Of a stretch of 64,000 bases of DNA, positions 11,870-22,640 are shown in pieces. The stretch comes from Sciurus carolinensis (lineage: Eukaryota > Chordata > Mammalia > Rodentia > Sciuridae). The position numbers were made by a program, and so were the translations under genes. The stretch spans positions 2,167,241 through 2,231,240 of the forward strand of contig NC_062213.1 in the NCBI RefSeq assembly GCF_902686445.1. The letters run 5' to 3'. Under the pieces are notes generated by a model, which was given only the letters and a program-made list of their open reading frames with translations, made no database searches and was not told the origin of the DNA. Position 1 is the first letter of the stretch; each line of letters opens with the position of its first letter.

Positions 11870-12417
11870 TTTTTTTTTTATGAAATGAAATATTTATTTT
11901 TATTCATTTTGTCTTATTATTTTGAATATATTTTCACAAATGAAGTAGTATAGTTTTATAATTAGAAAGAAAACACTATGCTTATTTGGGAAGTAAATTA
12001 ATATAATCTCACCCAAACAAGATATTTTTATATGGATATTTTACTCAAGAGTGAGAAAATAGAAAAATTAATCTTTTCCAGTACTGTATTTTAATCACTT
12101 AACTGCCATATTTTCAAACAAGGTTGTCTCTTTTTATCAATACTGGTAGTAGCTTGTAAGTTACTACCACAATTACTTAAGTAGATAATACTAAAGTTCC
12201 TTTATGGATATAACCATGTATGGTAGACAAAATATATCCAAAAACATAAATAATATTTCATTATTTCTTAAATAACTTGTTAAGATCTAGTATCATCAGT
12301 TGGTATATCTCTTTAATGGTATTTTTTACATATTAGTTTTGAACAAATGAACGTGTACCATGAAAATGTCTAGGGAGAAAGATTTGCTTTAAAAGGTTGT
12401 TAAAACTGCCATATTTG

Positions 12418-12512
12418 GGGACAGGAGATGTAGCTCAGAGATAGAGCATGCACCTAGCATGTACAAGGCCTTGAGTTCAATTCCTTGCACTGCAAATAAA
12501 AAATAAAAATGC
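12418..12512 (+). mobile_element. ID-type SINE
   Basis: A tRNA-derived body with box A/B-like sequence ('gatgtagctcagagatagag' and 'ttgagttcaattcc') plus an A-rich tail. It lies inside the transduced segment. Confidence 0.75.
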
Positions 12513-12628
12513 AAGTTTTTCTAAAAAACTGTCATATTTTTAGTTTATTTGATGTCCTGTGGAAATGGTAATTTAATTACAACAAACAAACAAAAACAAA
12601 ACAACAACAACAACAAAAACCAGAGACA

Positions 12629-12846
12629 GCTGGGAGTAGTGGTGCACACCTGTAATGCCAGTGACTTGGTGGGCTGAGACAAGAGGATCTCAAGTTCAAG
12701 GCTAATCTCAGCAACTTAGGGAGTCCCTAAGAAAATTAGTGAGACTCTGTCTCAAAATAAAAAGAAAATATATAAAAAAGGGCTGTAGCTCAGGGGTAAA
12801 GTACCCTTGAGTTTAATCCCCAGTACAAATATAAAAAATAAAAACA
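12629..12846 (+). mobile_element. B1-ID composite SINE with target-site duplication
   Basis: A 7SL-like half ('gtgcacacctgtaatgccag'), an A-rich linker, then an ID-like half ('agggctgtagctcaggggta') and an A-rich tail. Near-identical flanks (aaaaccagagaca before, aaaacagagaca after) look like its target-site duplication. A CAA/CAAA simple tract (12580-12618) precedes it. Confidence 0.7.
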
Positions 12847-12934
12847 GAGACAAATACTCAAGTGAGAACTTAAAATTATCAAGATGATAATATTTTAGGG
12901 GAATGGCTCTAAGTAGCTCTAATTTTATTTTATT

Positions 12935-13128
12935 AATTCATTTATTTATTGGTACTGAGGATTGAACCCAGGTTCTCTTAATCACTGAGCCACATCCCCA
13001 ACCCTTTTAAATTTATTTTGAGATAGGATCTTGCTAAGTTGCTGAAGCTGACTTTGAACTTGCAATCCTCCTGCCTCAACCTCAAGAGTCACTGGGATTA
13101 CAGGCATGTGCCACTGTGCCTGGTTTAT
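12935..13128 (-). mobile_element. B1-ID composite SINE, minus strand
   Basis: An inverted ID half ('ggtactgaggattgaaccca') is followed by an inverted B1 half ('gggattacaggcatgtgcca'). Confidence 0.75.
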
Positions 13129-13545
13129 TTCTCTAATTTTAACATTCAAGATAGAAAAGTAATAGTATTTGTCATAATTTGGAGGTGTTACCTCAAACCC
13201 CTACTCTATATCATCCTTTTTCTGCATTTACCTTCTGTTTTCTTATGTTAAATCTTAATATAAAGCTTTATTCTTTATCTCCTCTGATTCCAATTTTTTC
13301 TGTTAATATTTCATTTTATTTTTTTTATTTATTTTTTTTTGTAATCAAACGTTTACATAGGGCAATGATGTTTATTTTTTCCCCTTCCCCCCCACCCCTC
13401 CCACCCCTCTTTTCCCTCTATACAGTCCTTCTTTCCTTCATTCTTACCGCTCTCCTTATCCCTATCCCTAAACCTAACCCTAAACCTAATGCTAACCCCT
13501 CCCACCCCCCATTATATGTCCTCATCCGCTTATCAGCGAGATCAT

Positions 13546-16500
13546 TCATCCTTTAGTTTTTTGAGATTGGCTTATCTCACTTAGCATGATATTCTCCAAT
13601 TTCGTCCATTTGCCTACAAATGCCATAATTTTATCATTCTTCATTGCGGAGTAATATTCCATTGTATAAATATGCCACAGTTTCTTTATCCATTCATCAA
13701 CTGAAGGGCATCTAGGTTGGTTCCACAATCTGGCTATGGTGAATTGAGCAGCAATGAACATTTATGTGGCTGTATCTCTGTAGTATGCTGATTTTAAGTC
13801 CTTTGGGTATAGGCCAAGGAGTGGGATAGCTGGGTCAAATGGTGTTTCCATTCCAAGCTTTCTGAGAAATCTCCACACTGCTTTCCAGAGTGGCTGCACT
13901 AATTTGCAACCCCACCAGCAATGTATGAGTGTTCCTTTTTCACCACATCCTCGCCAACACCTATTGTTGCTTGTATTCTTGATAATCGCCATTCTAATTG
14001 GGGTGAGATGAAATCTTAGGGTAGTTTTGATTTGCATTTCCCTTATTACTAGGGATGTTGAACATTTTTTCATATATCTGGTGATTACTTGTACATCTTC
14101 TTCTGTGAAGTGTCTGTTCATTTCCTTAGCCCATTTGTTGATTGGATTATTTGTATTCTTCATGTAGAGTTTTTTGAGTTCTTTATAGATTCTGGAAATT
14201 AGCGCTTTATCTGAGGTATGGTTGGCAAAGATATTCTCCCACTCTGTAGGCTCTCTCTTCACATTTCTGATAGTTTCCTTTGCTGAGAGAAAGCTTTTTA
14301 GTTTGAATCTATCCCAGTTGTTGATTCTTGCTTTTATTTCTTGTGCTATGGAAGTCCTGTTAAGGAAGTCTGATCCTAAGCCAACAAGTTGAAGATTTGG
14401 ACCTACTTTTTCTTCTATAAGATGCAGGGTCTCTGGTCTGATTCCGAGGTCCTTGATCCATTTTGAGTTGAGTTTTGTGTAGGGTGAGAGATAGGGGTTT
14501 AATTTCATTCTATTGCATATGGTTTTCCAGTTTTCCCAGCACCATTTGTTGAAGAGGCTATCTTTTCTCCATTGCATATTTTTGGAACCTTTGTCTAGTA
14601 TGAGAAAATTGTATTTATTTGGGTTTGTGTCCATGTCCTCTATTCTGTACCATTGATCTACCTGTCTATTTTGGTACCAATACCATGCTGTTTTTGTTAC
14701 TATTGCTTTGTAGTAGAGTTGAAGATCTGGTATTGCAATACCCCCTGCTTCGCTCTTGCTACTGAGGATTGCTTTAGCTATTCTAGGTTTTTTATTCTTC
14801 CAGATGAATTTCATAATTGCTTGCTCTATTTCTGCAAGGTACATCATTGGGATTTTAATTGGAATTGAATTGAATCTGTATAGCACTTTAGGTAGTATAG
14901 CCATTTTGACAAAATTAATTCTGCCTATCCAGGAACATGGGAGATCTTTCCATCTTCTAAGGTTTTCTTTAATTTCTTTCTTTAGTGTTCTGTAGTTCTC
15001 ATTGTAGAGGTCTTTCACCTCTTTTGTGAGATTGATTCCCAAGTATTTTATTTTTTTCGATGCTATTGTGAATGGGGTAGTTTTCCTAATTTCTCTTTCT
15101 GAAGATTCATCACTTATGTATAAAAATGCATTGGATTTATGAGCATTGATCTTGTAACCTGCTACTTTACTGAATTCACTTATGAGTTCTAAAAGTTTTC
15201 TGGTGGAATTTCCAGGTTCCTCTAAATATAATATAATCCTCTAATATAATCATGTCATCAGCGAACAGGGATAGTTTGAGTTCTTCTTTCCTATTCGTAT
15301 CCCTTTAATTTCTTTGGTTTGTCTGATTGCTCTGGCTAGAGTCTCAAGGACGATGTTGAATAGAAGCAGTGAAAGAGGGCATCCCTGCCTTGTTCCAGTT
15401 TTTAGGGGGAACGCTTTCAGTTTTTCACCATTTAGAATGATATTAGCCATGGGCTTAGCGTAGATTGCCTTTATAATGTTAAGGAATGTTCCCACTACCC
15501 CAATTTTTTCTAGTGTTTTGAGCATGAAGGGATGCTGTATTTCATCGAATGCTTTTTCTGCATCTATTGAAATAATCATGTGATTCTTAACTTTAAGTCT
15601 GTTGATATGGTGAATGGCATTTATTGATTTCCGAATGTTGAACCAACCTTGCATCCCTGGGATAAACCCACTTGATCGTGGTGCACTATCTTTTTAATAT
15701 ATATTTGTATGCGATTTGCTAAAATTTTGTTGAGAATTTTTGCGTCGATGTTCATTAAGGATATTGGTCTGAAATTTTCTTTCCTCGATGTGTCTCTGTC
15801 TGGTTTAGGTATCAGGGTGATATTGGCTTCATAGAACGAGTTTGGAAGGGTTCCCTCCTCTTCTATTTCATGGAATAGTTTGAGGAGTATTGGAATGAGC
15901 TCTTCTTTAAAGGTTTTGTAGAACTCGGCTGAGAACCCATCTGGTCCTGGACTTTTCTTTGTTGGTAGGCTTTTGATGACCTCTTCTATTTCATTGCTTG
16001 AAATTGGTTTATTTAAGTTGTGTATGTCCTCCTCGTTCAGTTTAGGTAATTCATATGTCTCTAGAAATTTGTTGATGTCTTGGAGGTTTTCTGTTTTGTT
16101 GGAGTATAGATTTTCGAAATAGCTTCTAATTATGTTTTGTATTTCACTCGTGTCTGTTGTGATGTTTCCTTGTTCATTCCGAATTTTAGTAATTTGAGTT
16201 TTCTCCCTCTTTCTCTGTTAGTGTGGCTAAGGGTTTATCAATTTTATTTATTTTTTCAAAGAACCAACTATTTATTTTGTTAATTTTTCCAATTGTTTCT
16301 TTTGTTTCGATTTCGTTGATTTCGGCTCTGATTTTAACTATTTCCTGTCTTCTACTACTTTTGGTATTGGTCTGCTCTTCTTTTTCTAGCGCTTTGAGTT
16401 ATAGTGTTAAGTCGTTTATTTGTTGATTTCTACTTCTTTTTTTGAATGCACCCCATGAAATAAATCTTCCTCTAAGTACTGCTTTCATAGTGTCCCAGAG

Positions 16501-17382
16501 ATTTTGATATGATGTGTCTTTGTTCTCGTTTACTTCTAAGAATTTTTTTATTTCCCTCCTGATGTCTTCTGTTATCCATTCATCATATAATAGTGTATTA
16601 TTTAATCTCCAGTTATTGGAGAAGTTTCTGTTTTTTATTCTGTCATTTATTTCTAATTTCAATCCATTATGATCTGATAGAGTACAAGGTAGTATCTCTA
16701 TCTTCTTGTATTTGCTAACAGTAGCTTTGTGGCATAAAATATGGTCTATTTTAGAGAAGGATCCATGTGCTGCTGAGAAGAAAGTGTATTCGTTCTTTGT
16801 TGGATGGTATATTCTATATATGTCCGTTAAGTCTAAATTGTTGATTGTGTTGTTGAGATCTATAGTTTCTTTATTCAATTTTTGTTTGGACGATCTATCC
16901 AGTGGTGAGAGAGGTGTGTTAAAATCGCCTAGTATTATTGTGTTGTGGTCTATTTGATTTCTGGAATTGAGAAGGATTTGTTTGACGTACGTGGATGAGC
17001 CAATGTTCGGGGCATAGATATTTATGATTGTTATGTCTTGCTGATTTATGCTTCCCTTAAGCAGCATGTAATGTCCTTCTTTATCCCTTCTGACTAGTTT
17101 TGGTTTGAAGTCCACATTATCTGAAATGAGGATGGATACTCCAGCTTTTTTGCTGTGTCCGTGTGCATGGTATGTTTTTCCCCATCCTTTCACCTTTCGT
17201 CTATGGATGTCTCTTTCTATGAGAAGAGTCTCTTGCAGGCAGCATATTGTTGGATTTTTCTTTTTAATCCAATCTGCCAGTCTGTGTCTTTTGATTGATG
17301 AATTCAGGCCATTAACATTCAGGGTTATTATTGTGATATGATTTGTATTCCCAGTCAATTGACTCATATTTGTTTTTGACAT
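13546..17382 (-). pseudogene. L1 ORF2 (endonuclease-reverse transcriptase), disrupted
   Basis: The N-terminal 327 codons (17382-16399) hold an apurinic-endonuclease domain with its familiar motifs (TLNVNGLN, LQET, GDFN, SDHN near its end). The frame is then stopped by an in-frame TAA at 16399-16401. Further damage: a frameshift near 16210, another near 15284 just before the FADD reverse-transcriptase motif, and an in-frame stop at 13762-13764. Between breaks the frames remain readable and match L1 reverse transcriptase (15654-15250), the later domains (15042-13762) and the C-terminal end (13761-13546). ORF2 normally nicks target DNA and copies the L1 RNA. This copy cannot make a full protein. 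Confidence 0.9.
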
Positions 17383-17413
17383 GATTTGGTTTCTCCTTTA
17401 TTTGGCTATTCCT

Positions 17414-18460
17414 TTAGGCTAGCGCCTCCTGTTGCTGATTTGCATCGTTGCTTTTCATCTCTTCCTCATGGAATATTTTGCTGAGAATGTTCTGTAATGC
17501 TGGCTTTCTTTTTGTAAATTCCTTTAGCTTTTGTTTATCATGGAAGGATCTTATTTCATCGTCAAATTTGAAGGTAAGTTTTGCCGGGTATAAGATTCTT
17601 GGTTGGCATCCGTTTTCTTTCAGGGCTTGGTATATGTTGTTCCAGGCCCTTCTAGCTTTTAGGGTCTGGATTGAAAAATCTGCTGATATTCTTATTGGTT
17701 TCCCTCTGAATATAATTTGATTCTTTTCTCTCGCGGCCTTTAAAATTCTGTCTTTATTTTGTATGTTAGGTATTTTCATAATAATGTGCCTTGGTGTGGG
17801 TCTGTTGTAATTTTGTATGTTTGGAGTTCTATAAGCCTCTTGTACTTGGTTTTCCATTTCATTCTTCAGATTTGGGAAATTTTCTGTTATTATTTCATTG
17901 AATAGATTGTTCATTCCTTTGGTTTGTTTCTCTAAGCCTTCCTCAATCCCAATAATTCTTAAATTTGGCCTTTTCATGATATCCCATAATTCTTGTAGAT
18001 TCTGTTCATGATTTCTTACCATCTTTTCTGTTTGGCCAACTTTGCTTTCAAGATTAAATAATTTGTCTTCAATGTCTGAGGTTCTGTCTTCCAGGTGTTC
18101 TATCCTATTGGTTATGCTTTCTATGGAGTTTTTAACTTGGTTTATTGTTTCCTTCATTTCAAGTATTTCAGTTTGTTTTTTTTTCAGTATCTCTAACTCT
18201 TTATTGAAATGATCTCTTGCTTCCCATATTTGGTCTTTTAACTGTTGATTGGTGCGATCATTTAATGCCTGCATTTGCTCTTTCATCTCCTCCTTCAATG
18301 CCTGCATTTGCTCTTTCATCTCATCATTAGCTTCCCTGATCGTTTTAATTACGTACATTCTGAACTCCCTTTCTGACATTTCTTCTGCTGTGCTGTCATT
18401 GGGTTTTATTGATGTAGTATCTAGGTTTGTTTGGGACATTTTCTTCCCTTGTTTTCTCAT
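17414..18460 (-). CDS. L1 ORF1 RNA-binding protein, intact
   Basis: A 348-codon open frame upstream of ORF2 in a complete L1. A long Glu/Lys/Gln-rich heptad region (roughly residues 30-150) should form the trimeric coiled coil. An RNA-recognition-type region follows (about 155-255, with NLRIIGIEEG), then a basic C-terminal domain ending near residue 330. ORF1p coats L1 RNA and acts as a nucleic-acid chaperone in the cytoplasmic RNP. The coiled coil contains a short internal duplication, a repeated KEEMKEQMQAL unit near residues 46-65. The gap to ORF2 is 31 bp. No frame break is visible. Confidence 0.9.
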   Translation of the reverse strand: MRKQGKKMSQTNLDTTSIKPNDSTAEEMSEREFRMYVIKTIREANDEMKEQMQALKEEMKEQMQALNDRTNQQLKDQIWEARDHFNKELEILKKKQTEILEMKETINQVKNSIESITNRIEHLEDRTSDIEDKLFNLESKVGQTEKMVRNHEQNLQELWDIMKRPNLRIIGIEEGLEKQTKGMNNLFNEIITENFPNLKNEMENQVQEAYRTPNIQNYNRPTPRHIIMKIPNIQNKDRILKAAREKNQIIFRGKPIRISADFSIQTLKARRAWNNIYQALKENGCQPRILYPAKLTFKFDDEIRSFHDKQKLKEFTKRKPALQNILSKIFHEEEMKSNDANQQQEALA

Positions 18461-18699
18461 ATTGGTCAGCTGTCAGTGGGACCCTGAGATATTGCAGTTT
18501 TCCTCTATTGGCTTATAGTGTCCCGGTAGATTTCCAGTGTATCACCTCCCAGCCTTCAGCAGCCTGATGTCTTGGAGGAATCTGATAAAGCAGCGCATCC
18601 GAAGAAAACTGCCCCTAGCCCTCTACTGGTTCCACGATTTGGAACTGGCTCTGTGCGGAAATGCTCTCACTGTGGGCCTGCACCGTGCAGCTGGCCGTG

Positions 18700-19535
18700 T
18701 GGGAGGAGCCCACTGCCGGAGTGTGGAAGGCTACCTTGGGAAGACTCTAGCTGCCCTGCCCGGCTCCGATAAGCCACCTCTATCTGGGCCTGCCACCCAG
18801 GCCGAGCTTTACCCAGTGGGCAGACTCACCTGTGGCTCTATTTCAGTCCGAGTCTCTCAATGCCTCCCCTTCTTAACTCCTGGGTTCTGGAGTGACTGGG
18901 GGTGCAGTCACCCTCTAGGCCGCCATCTTGGATCGCCCCGTGAAGAGAGCCTGCGGCCGGAGTGGGCAGAGCCGCCTGAAGAGGTCTCTGGCTGCCCTGC
19001 CCTGATCCCAGAGGCTGCTTGCGGATCAAAGCTCTCCGTTGGTTCGGGGGCTTGTGGCTGGTTCTATGTAGAAAACCTCTCACTGGGCAGTCTGGTCTGA
19101 GAAGCTAGCCTTGAAAGGCACCTCCCACCACAGGGGTCCAGGCTACTTGGGGAGGTCTCTGGCTGCCCTATCCTGGTCCCTGAAGCTGCTTGTGTGCCAG
19201 AGTACACTGTGCTGCGCTGGCTCCAGGACTTGGAGCTTGTTCTGGTCAGAAAGGCTCTCACTAGCGGGCCCGCTCCGGGAACCTGGAGAAGCTGGTTGTG
19301 TGGGCGGGGCCCACCTCCGGAGTGTGCAGGACTGCCTGTGGAAGACTCTAGCTGCCCTGCCCGGCTCCGATAAGCCACCTCTATCTGGGCCTGCCACCCA
19401 GGCCGAGCTTTACCCAGTGGGCAGACTCACCTGTGGCTCTATTTCAGTCCGAGTCTCTCAATGCCTCCCCTTCTTAACTCCTGGGTTCTGGAGTGACTGG
19501 GGGTGCAGTCTCCCTCTAGGCCGCCATCTTGGATC
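18700..19535 (-). repeat. L1 5' UTR tandem monomers
   Basis: The stretch ending at 18934 is nearly identical to that ending at 19535, offset 601 bp, over at least 195 bp and more loosely over about 235 bp. Both copies end with 'ccgccatcttggatc', whose reverse complement contains a YY1-type site. This is the monomeric promoter organisation known from rodent L1s. Confidence 0.8.
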
Positions 19536-19552
19536 CACTTTTTGTCTGTTTT
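19535..19552. repeat. Target-site duplication, right copy
   Basis: Identical 18-mer to 11852-11869. It marks the 5' end of the minus-strand L1. Confidence 0.85.
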
Positions 19553-19799
19553 AAGTTTCCTCTCCTGCCTCCCCACCCCCAATTGTTCATGTCCTCCTCC
19601 ACCTTCTGGAACCTGTGGAATCCAAGGTTAGTCTCCCCGTCCTTCCCACTGACACTTCATCTGCATATTTCTGTCTGGTCACTGGTTTTCATCCGCAGTT
19701 TTGTGGGGCAGTTGTGGGTCAAGCATTCCTGCTCCTTCTCTTGCCAGGGTTGTATAATTGCTGTCAGGCATTTCAATGGATGGGCTTCATATTTTGTTA

Positions 19800-20240
19800 T
19801 GGGGCCCAACTTAAGAACAGACCGATCACCACTGAGAAGTCCAAATTTGAGAGTCTTTATTAAGCTGGCCGACTGACTGACTCACACAATGCCCAAAAAT
19901 TGGCTCTTGGGAGAATAGCCCGACCATAGGGTTGCAGGGGTTCTTAAACCATAAATCAGTACCCCAATCATAAGTGTCTGTTGCTATGATTCAAAATTAC
20001 AAACTAACATCATGGGATCTGAAATCATTAGCAGAGGGAGACGTGGGTCAAAACGAACCTACGTAGGTACAAACTAAAGAATGATCACTAACATCTAGAC
20101 AATTGCTGTTGACATCACTGTTCACATGGTACATTACTTAGGAAAACGGGAATCAAAAAGAGAACAACTTTTCATTATATAAGAGCTGCCATTTCATCAT
20201 TTTGTGTTGTCAAACAAGTCATGCTAAGCACCTGTTGACA
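19800..20240 (-). mobile_element. LTR copy 2 of an inverted pair
   Basis: On the minus strand it begins TGTCAACAGG and ends CCCCA, about 441 bp, with an AATAAAGACTC poly(A)-signal region shared with 9425-9836 on the opposite strand. No internal retroviral genes are recognisable on either side. The adjoining 20241-20410 may still be element-derived. Confidence 0.65.
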
Positions 20241-21490
20241 GGTACAGAGGCGGAGTTCCCATGGGAGAAGCATTTCCTAGGTAACATGGAGTCTCAGAGC
20301 AAAATGGAGTCTGTTTGGTCACTGCCCATATAGCCTGGTCTATAACTTTTCCATGGAGTCAAATCTGTCAGCCCATCACAATTTGGGGACACTGGATTTT
20401 TTAAAAATACTATTCTTTTGAATAACTTGGAGTTTTGTTCCAGGAGGTGATCAGAGTCTTTTGAGGAGTGCTTCAACTGTGATCCTTGGGGCCTGTGTGG
20501 CCTTTGGCCCAGGGCTGACCTGCCCACCATAGGGAGCTCCCTTGCAGAGCTGGCCCACTGTGGTCCATGACTGGCAGGGCTTCCTCTAGCCCGCAAGGGA
20601 AGCTTCCCAGCTCAGTGCTAGCTCTGGGGATTGCTTGCTGGCTCCCACCAGGGGTACTGTCCATAGCTTTAGATAGGTTCCCCAAACTCACACACTGATC
20701 AGAACTCAACTGGAGGTTCTGAGAAGTCCTCTATTTTTGCCCTGTGAATTCTGACTTTTCTGCCAGCCCCAAAGACCCCACAGTCTTCTTCCTTGAACAC
20801 TTTGCACTACCCCAGTGCTTGAGGGCAAAGGTAGCTCGCTTCCTCTGCCCCTCTTTATTTAGGGGTCTCAAGGTCTGAAAAAACAACATTTTGTATACTT
20901 TGCCTGTTTTTTTCAGTTTTAAAAGTCAGGACAGTAAGTTCACTTCCCATCTCAACATGGGGTCTGATGCCCAAGCCCACAACACACTCAGCTGTTGTTC
21001 TGTGGGTTTATTTCATGCCCTTTTGGCTCCACGAGGGCTGGGATCTACGGGAATGAGGTAGGCTTTGCTCCCTCCCAGAGTCCGACGTCGGCGGGCACAT
21101 TTGGCAAAGAACACGACCATCCAACTCATTTGCCCTGAAAGAGGAATGTTCCAGAACCCCAGAACCAAGCTACCTATGCCGCGCCCAGGGCCCACAAGAG
21201 TTCAACCCCTTTGAAGGCGAGAGAGTGGGCGCCAACACTGGTGAAACAAATGCATACAATGACAGCGGAGCACGTCTCCGGCCTCAGCATGGACGCTTGA
21301 AGATGGGAAGTGGCTTTACTGTCCTAACTATAAAACTGGAAGACAAGGCAAAATACACAAGTAATGTGATTATCTTTTCACAAAAGAAAAATGAAAATTT
21401 TAGGGCGCATGAAAATCTATTAAATTTTGCCTTAAACAGTCTTTAAAAATGAAGTTTTAAGTTCTATCAAAATAATCATTTAACATTGGA
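20241..21490. other. Intergenic DNA before the LYNX1 CpG island
   Basis: Mixed AT-rich and moderately GC sequence, partly likely old LTR-derived. A 60-codon minus-strand open frame (21195-21013) ends directly before an AATAAA (plus-strand TTTATT 21007-21012), but I cannot link it to any protein. Nothing else is supported. Confidence 0.5.
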
Positions 21491-21499
21491 CTCACGACG

Positions 21500-22640
21500 G
21501 TGGGAGGGGCGCGTGAACCTCGGGACGCTGTCAAGGCTCACTCCGAAGCTCTGCTGGTAGACCAAGGCGCACAGATGTCCCCAGGCAATGGGGTCACCGG
21601 GCAGCAGAGCCCGGCCTCAGTGCGGAGGCAGCTCGCCCGGCTGCGCACTGCGGGCCCGTTGCAAGGTTAGGGACGCGGCGGGCTACCCGCCGCGCCGCTG
21701 CTGGAGAAGCTAGCTGTGGGCGGACTCCGGCGGGACCTGGGGGACAGTATTCGGGCAGTGCGAGCGCCGGAGGGTAGCCGGGTTGTCACTGCGGGGTTCT
21801 TTGTGTGTCGAGGTCCCCGCGGGCGACCAGCGAGCCCGCCAGGGCATCGTTTGGCGAGCTCAGGGCAGGGGCGGCCTGGGAGCGGAGTCTGCGGTGAGCT
21901 CGGGGACAGAATGGCATGGGGCGGGGCTGGGGCGGGGCCTTCGGCGGGAGGGCGGGTGGGGGGACGGAGCGGAGCCGGCCTTGGGGGGGGGCAGAGAGGC
22001 ATGGGTGGGGCTGGGGCGGGGCTTATGGTGAGCTCGCCGAGCAGGAATGGGGCGGGGGAGGGGAGGGGAGGCGCCTGTGGGAGCTCCGGGGCGGGGCGGT
22101 ATGGGGTGGGGCAGGGATGGGGCTTGTGGTGAACTCGCGGGGGTGGGGCGGAGCACCACTGGGGGCGGGGACGGGGCGGGGCCTTTAGTGCGCTCGCGCC
22201 GCTCAGCCCTGGCTGCAGAGCTTGCGGGGCGTTTGATGCACCACTAGCACTGCTGAAAGTTCGGACGGACGCACAATCAGACCGAGAGAGGGACCGGCCA
22301 GCGGCCGCGGGTGAGTTCGTGGCGTGGCGGGGTCTCGCGCTGTTGAAGGTCACTGTCGAGGTCACTCCTTATCCCACCCGCCCGGAGCCCTCCCTCGGTT
22401 GGTACCGCAGTCTTTGGGGCGGGGCTCTCCGAGAGGGGGCGGGAAGTTCCGGAGGCGCAGGCCTGGTTCGCTCAGGCCTTAGGCATCCCGAGGTGGGTGC
22501 CTGAGAAATGGGACAGGAAAGACGGAGTGTCTTCTAGGGAGTCTGATTTAGTCCCTCGGGGCGGGGACCGGCCCTGGTATCGCGGCGGGGAGAGAGGAGG
22601 CATGGTCCAAATCCCCACTTCCCGGCCGAAACCTTTTCCC
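21500..22640 (+). promoter_or_regulatory. LYNX1: CpG island and GC-box promoter of LYNX1
   Basis: Very high G+C with frequent CpG and about eight GGGGCGG-type GC boxes between 21910 and 22190, just before a probable first exon. No TATA box is visible, which fits a broad Sp1-driven promoter. A further pair of GC boxes lies near 22415-22440. Confidence 0.75.
22200..22310 (+). other. LYNX1: Probable non-coding first exon of LYNX1
   Basis: A strong splice donor (gcggccgcgg|gtgagttcgt) at 22310/22311 follows the GC-box array. The LYNX1 coding exon has an acceptor two bases before its ATG, so an upstream non-coding exon is required and this is the best candidate. The start is approximate. Confidence 0.6.

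Larger units (their letters stand above)
11880..13316 (-). other. Probable 3'-transduced segment carried by the L1
   Basis: This lies between the L1's own A-rich tail and the outer poly(A) tail, inside the target-site duplication. It has no L1 similarity that I can see and contains three SINEs in both orientations. On the minus strand, AATAAA-type signals (plus-strand TTTATT 11893-11898 and its neighbour) sit about 15-25 bp before the outer poly(A), as expected when transcription reads past the L1's own signal to one downstream. The alternative is several separate later insertions into the tail. Confidence 0.65.
11870..19534 (-). mobile_element. Full-length L1 retrotransposon with extra 3' sequence
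   Basis: The element is bounded by a perfect 18-bp duplication (11852-11869 and 19535-19552). On the minus strand the order is: a 5' UTR starting with a YY1-like CAAGATGGCGGCC motif at the very end (about 19534), two 5' UTR monomers, an intact ORF1 (18460-17414), a broken ORF2 (17382-13546), a G-rich 3' UTR and an A-rich tail (13317-13340). About 1.4 kb of non-L1 DNA follows, with a second poly(A) tail (T-tract 11866-11879). Complete length, identical TSDs and intact ORF1 point to a recent insertion. The damaged ORF2 means it cannot now move by itself. Confidence 0.9.

Noticed and set aside
12418..12500. tRNA-like box A/box B sequence (also at 44022-44090)
   Set aside because: The A-rich tails, target-site duplications and missing cloverleaf 3' half show these are ID SINEs, not tRNA genes.
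13039..13251. Plus-strand frames across the L1 and its SINEs
   Set aside because: They are antisense translations of transposon sequence.
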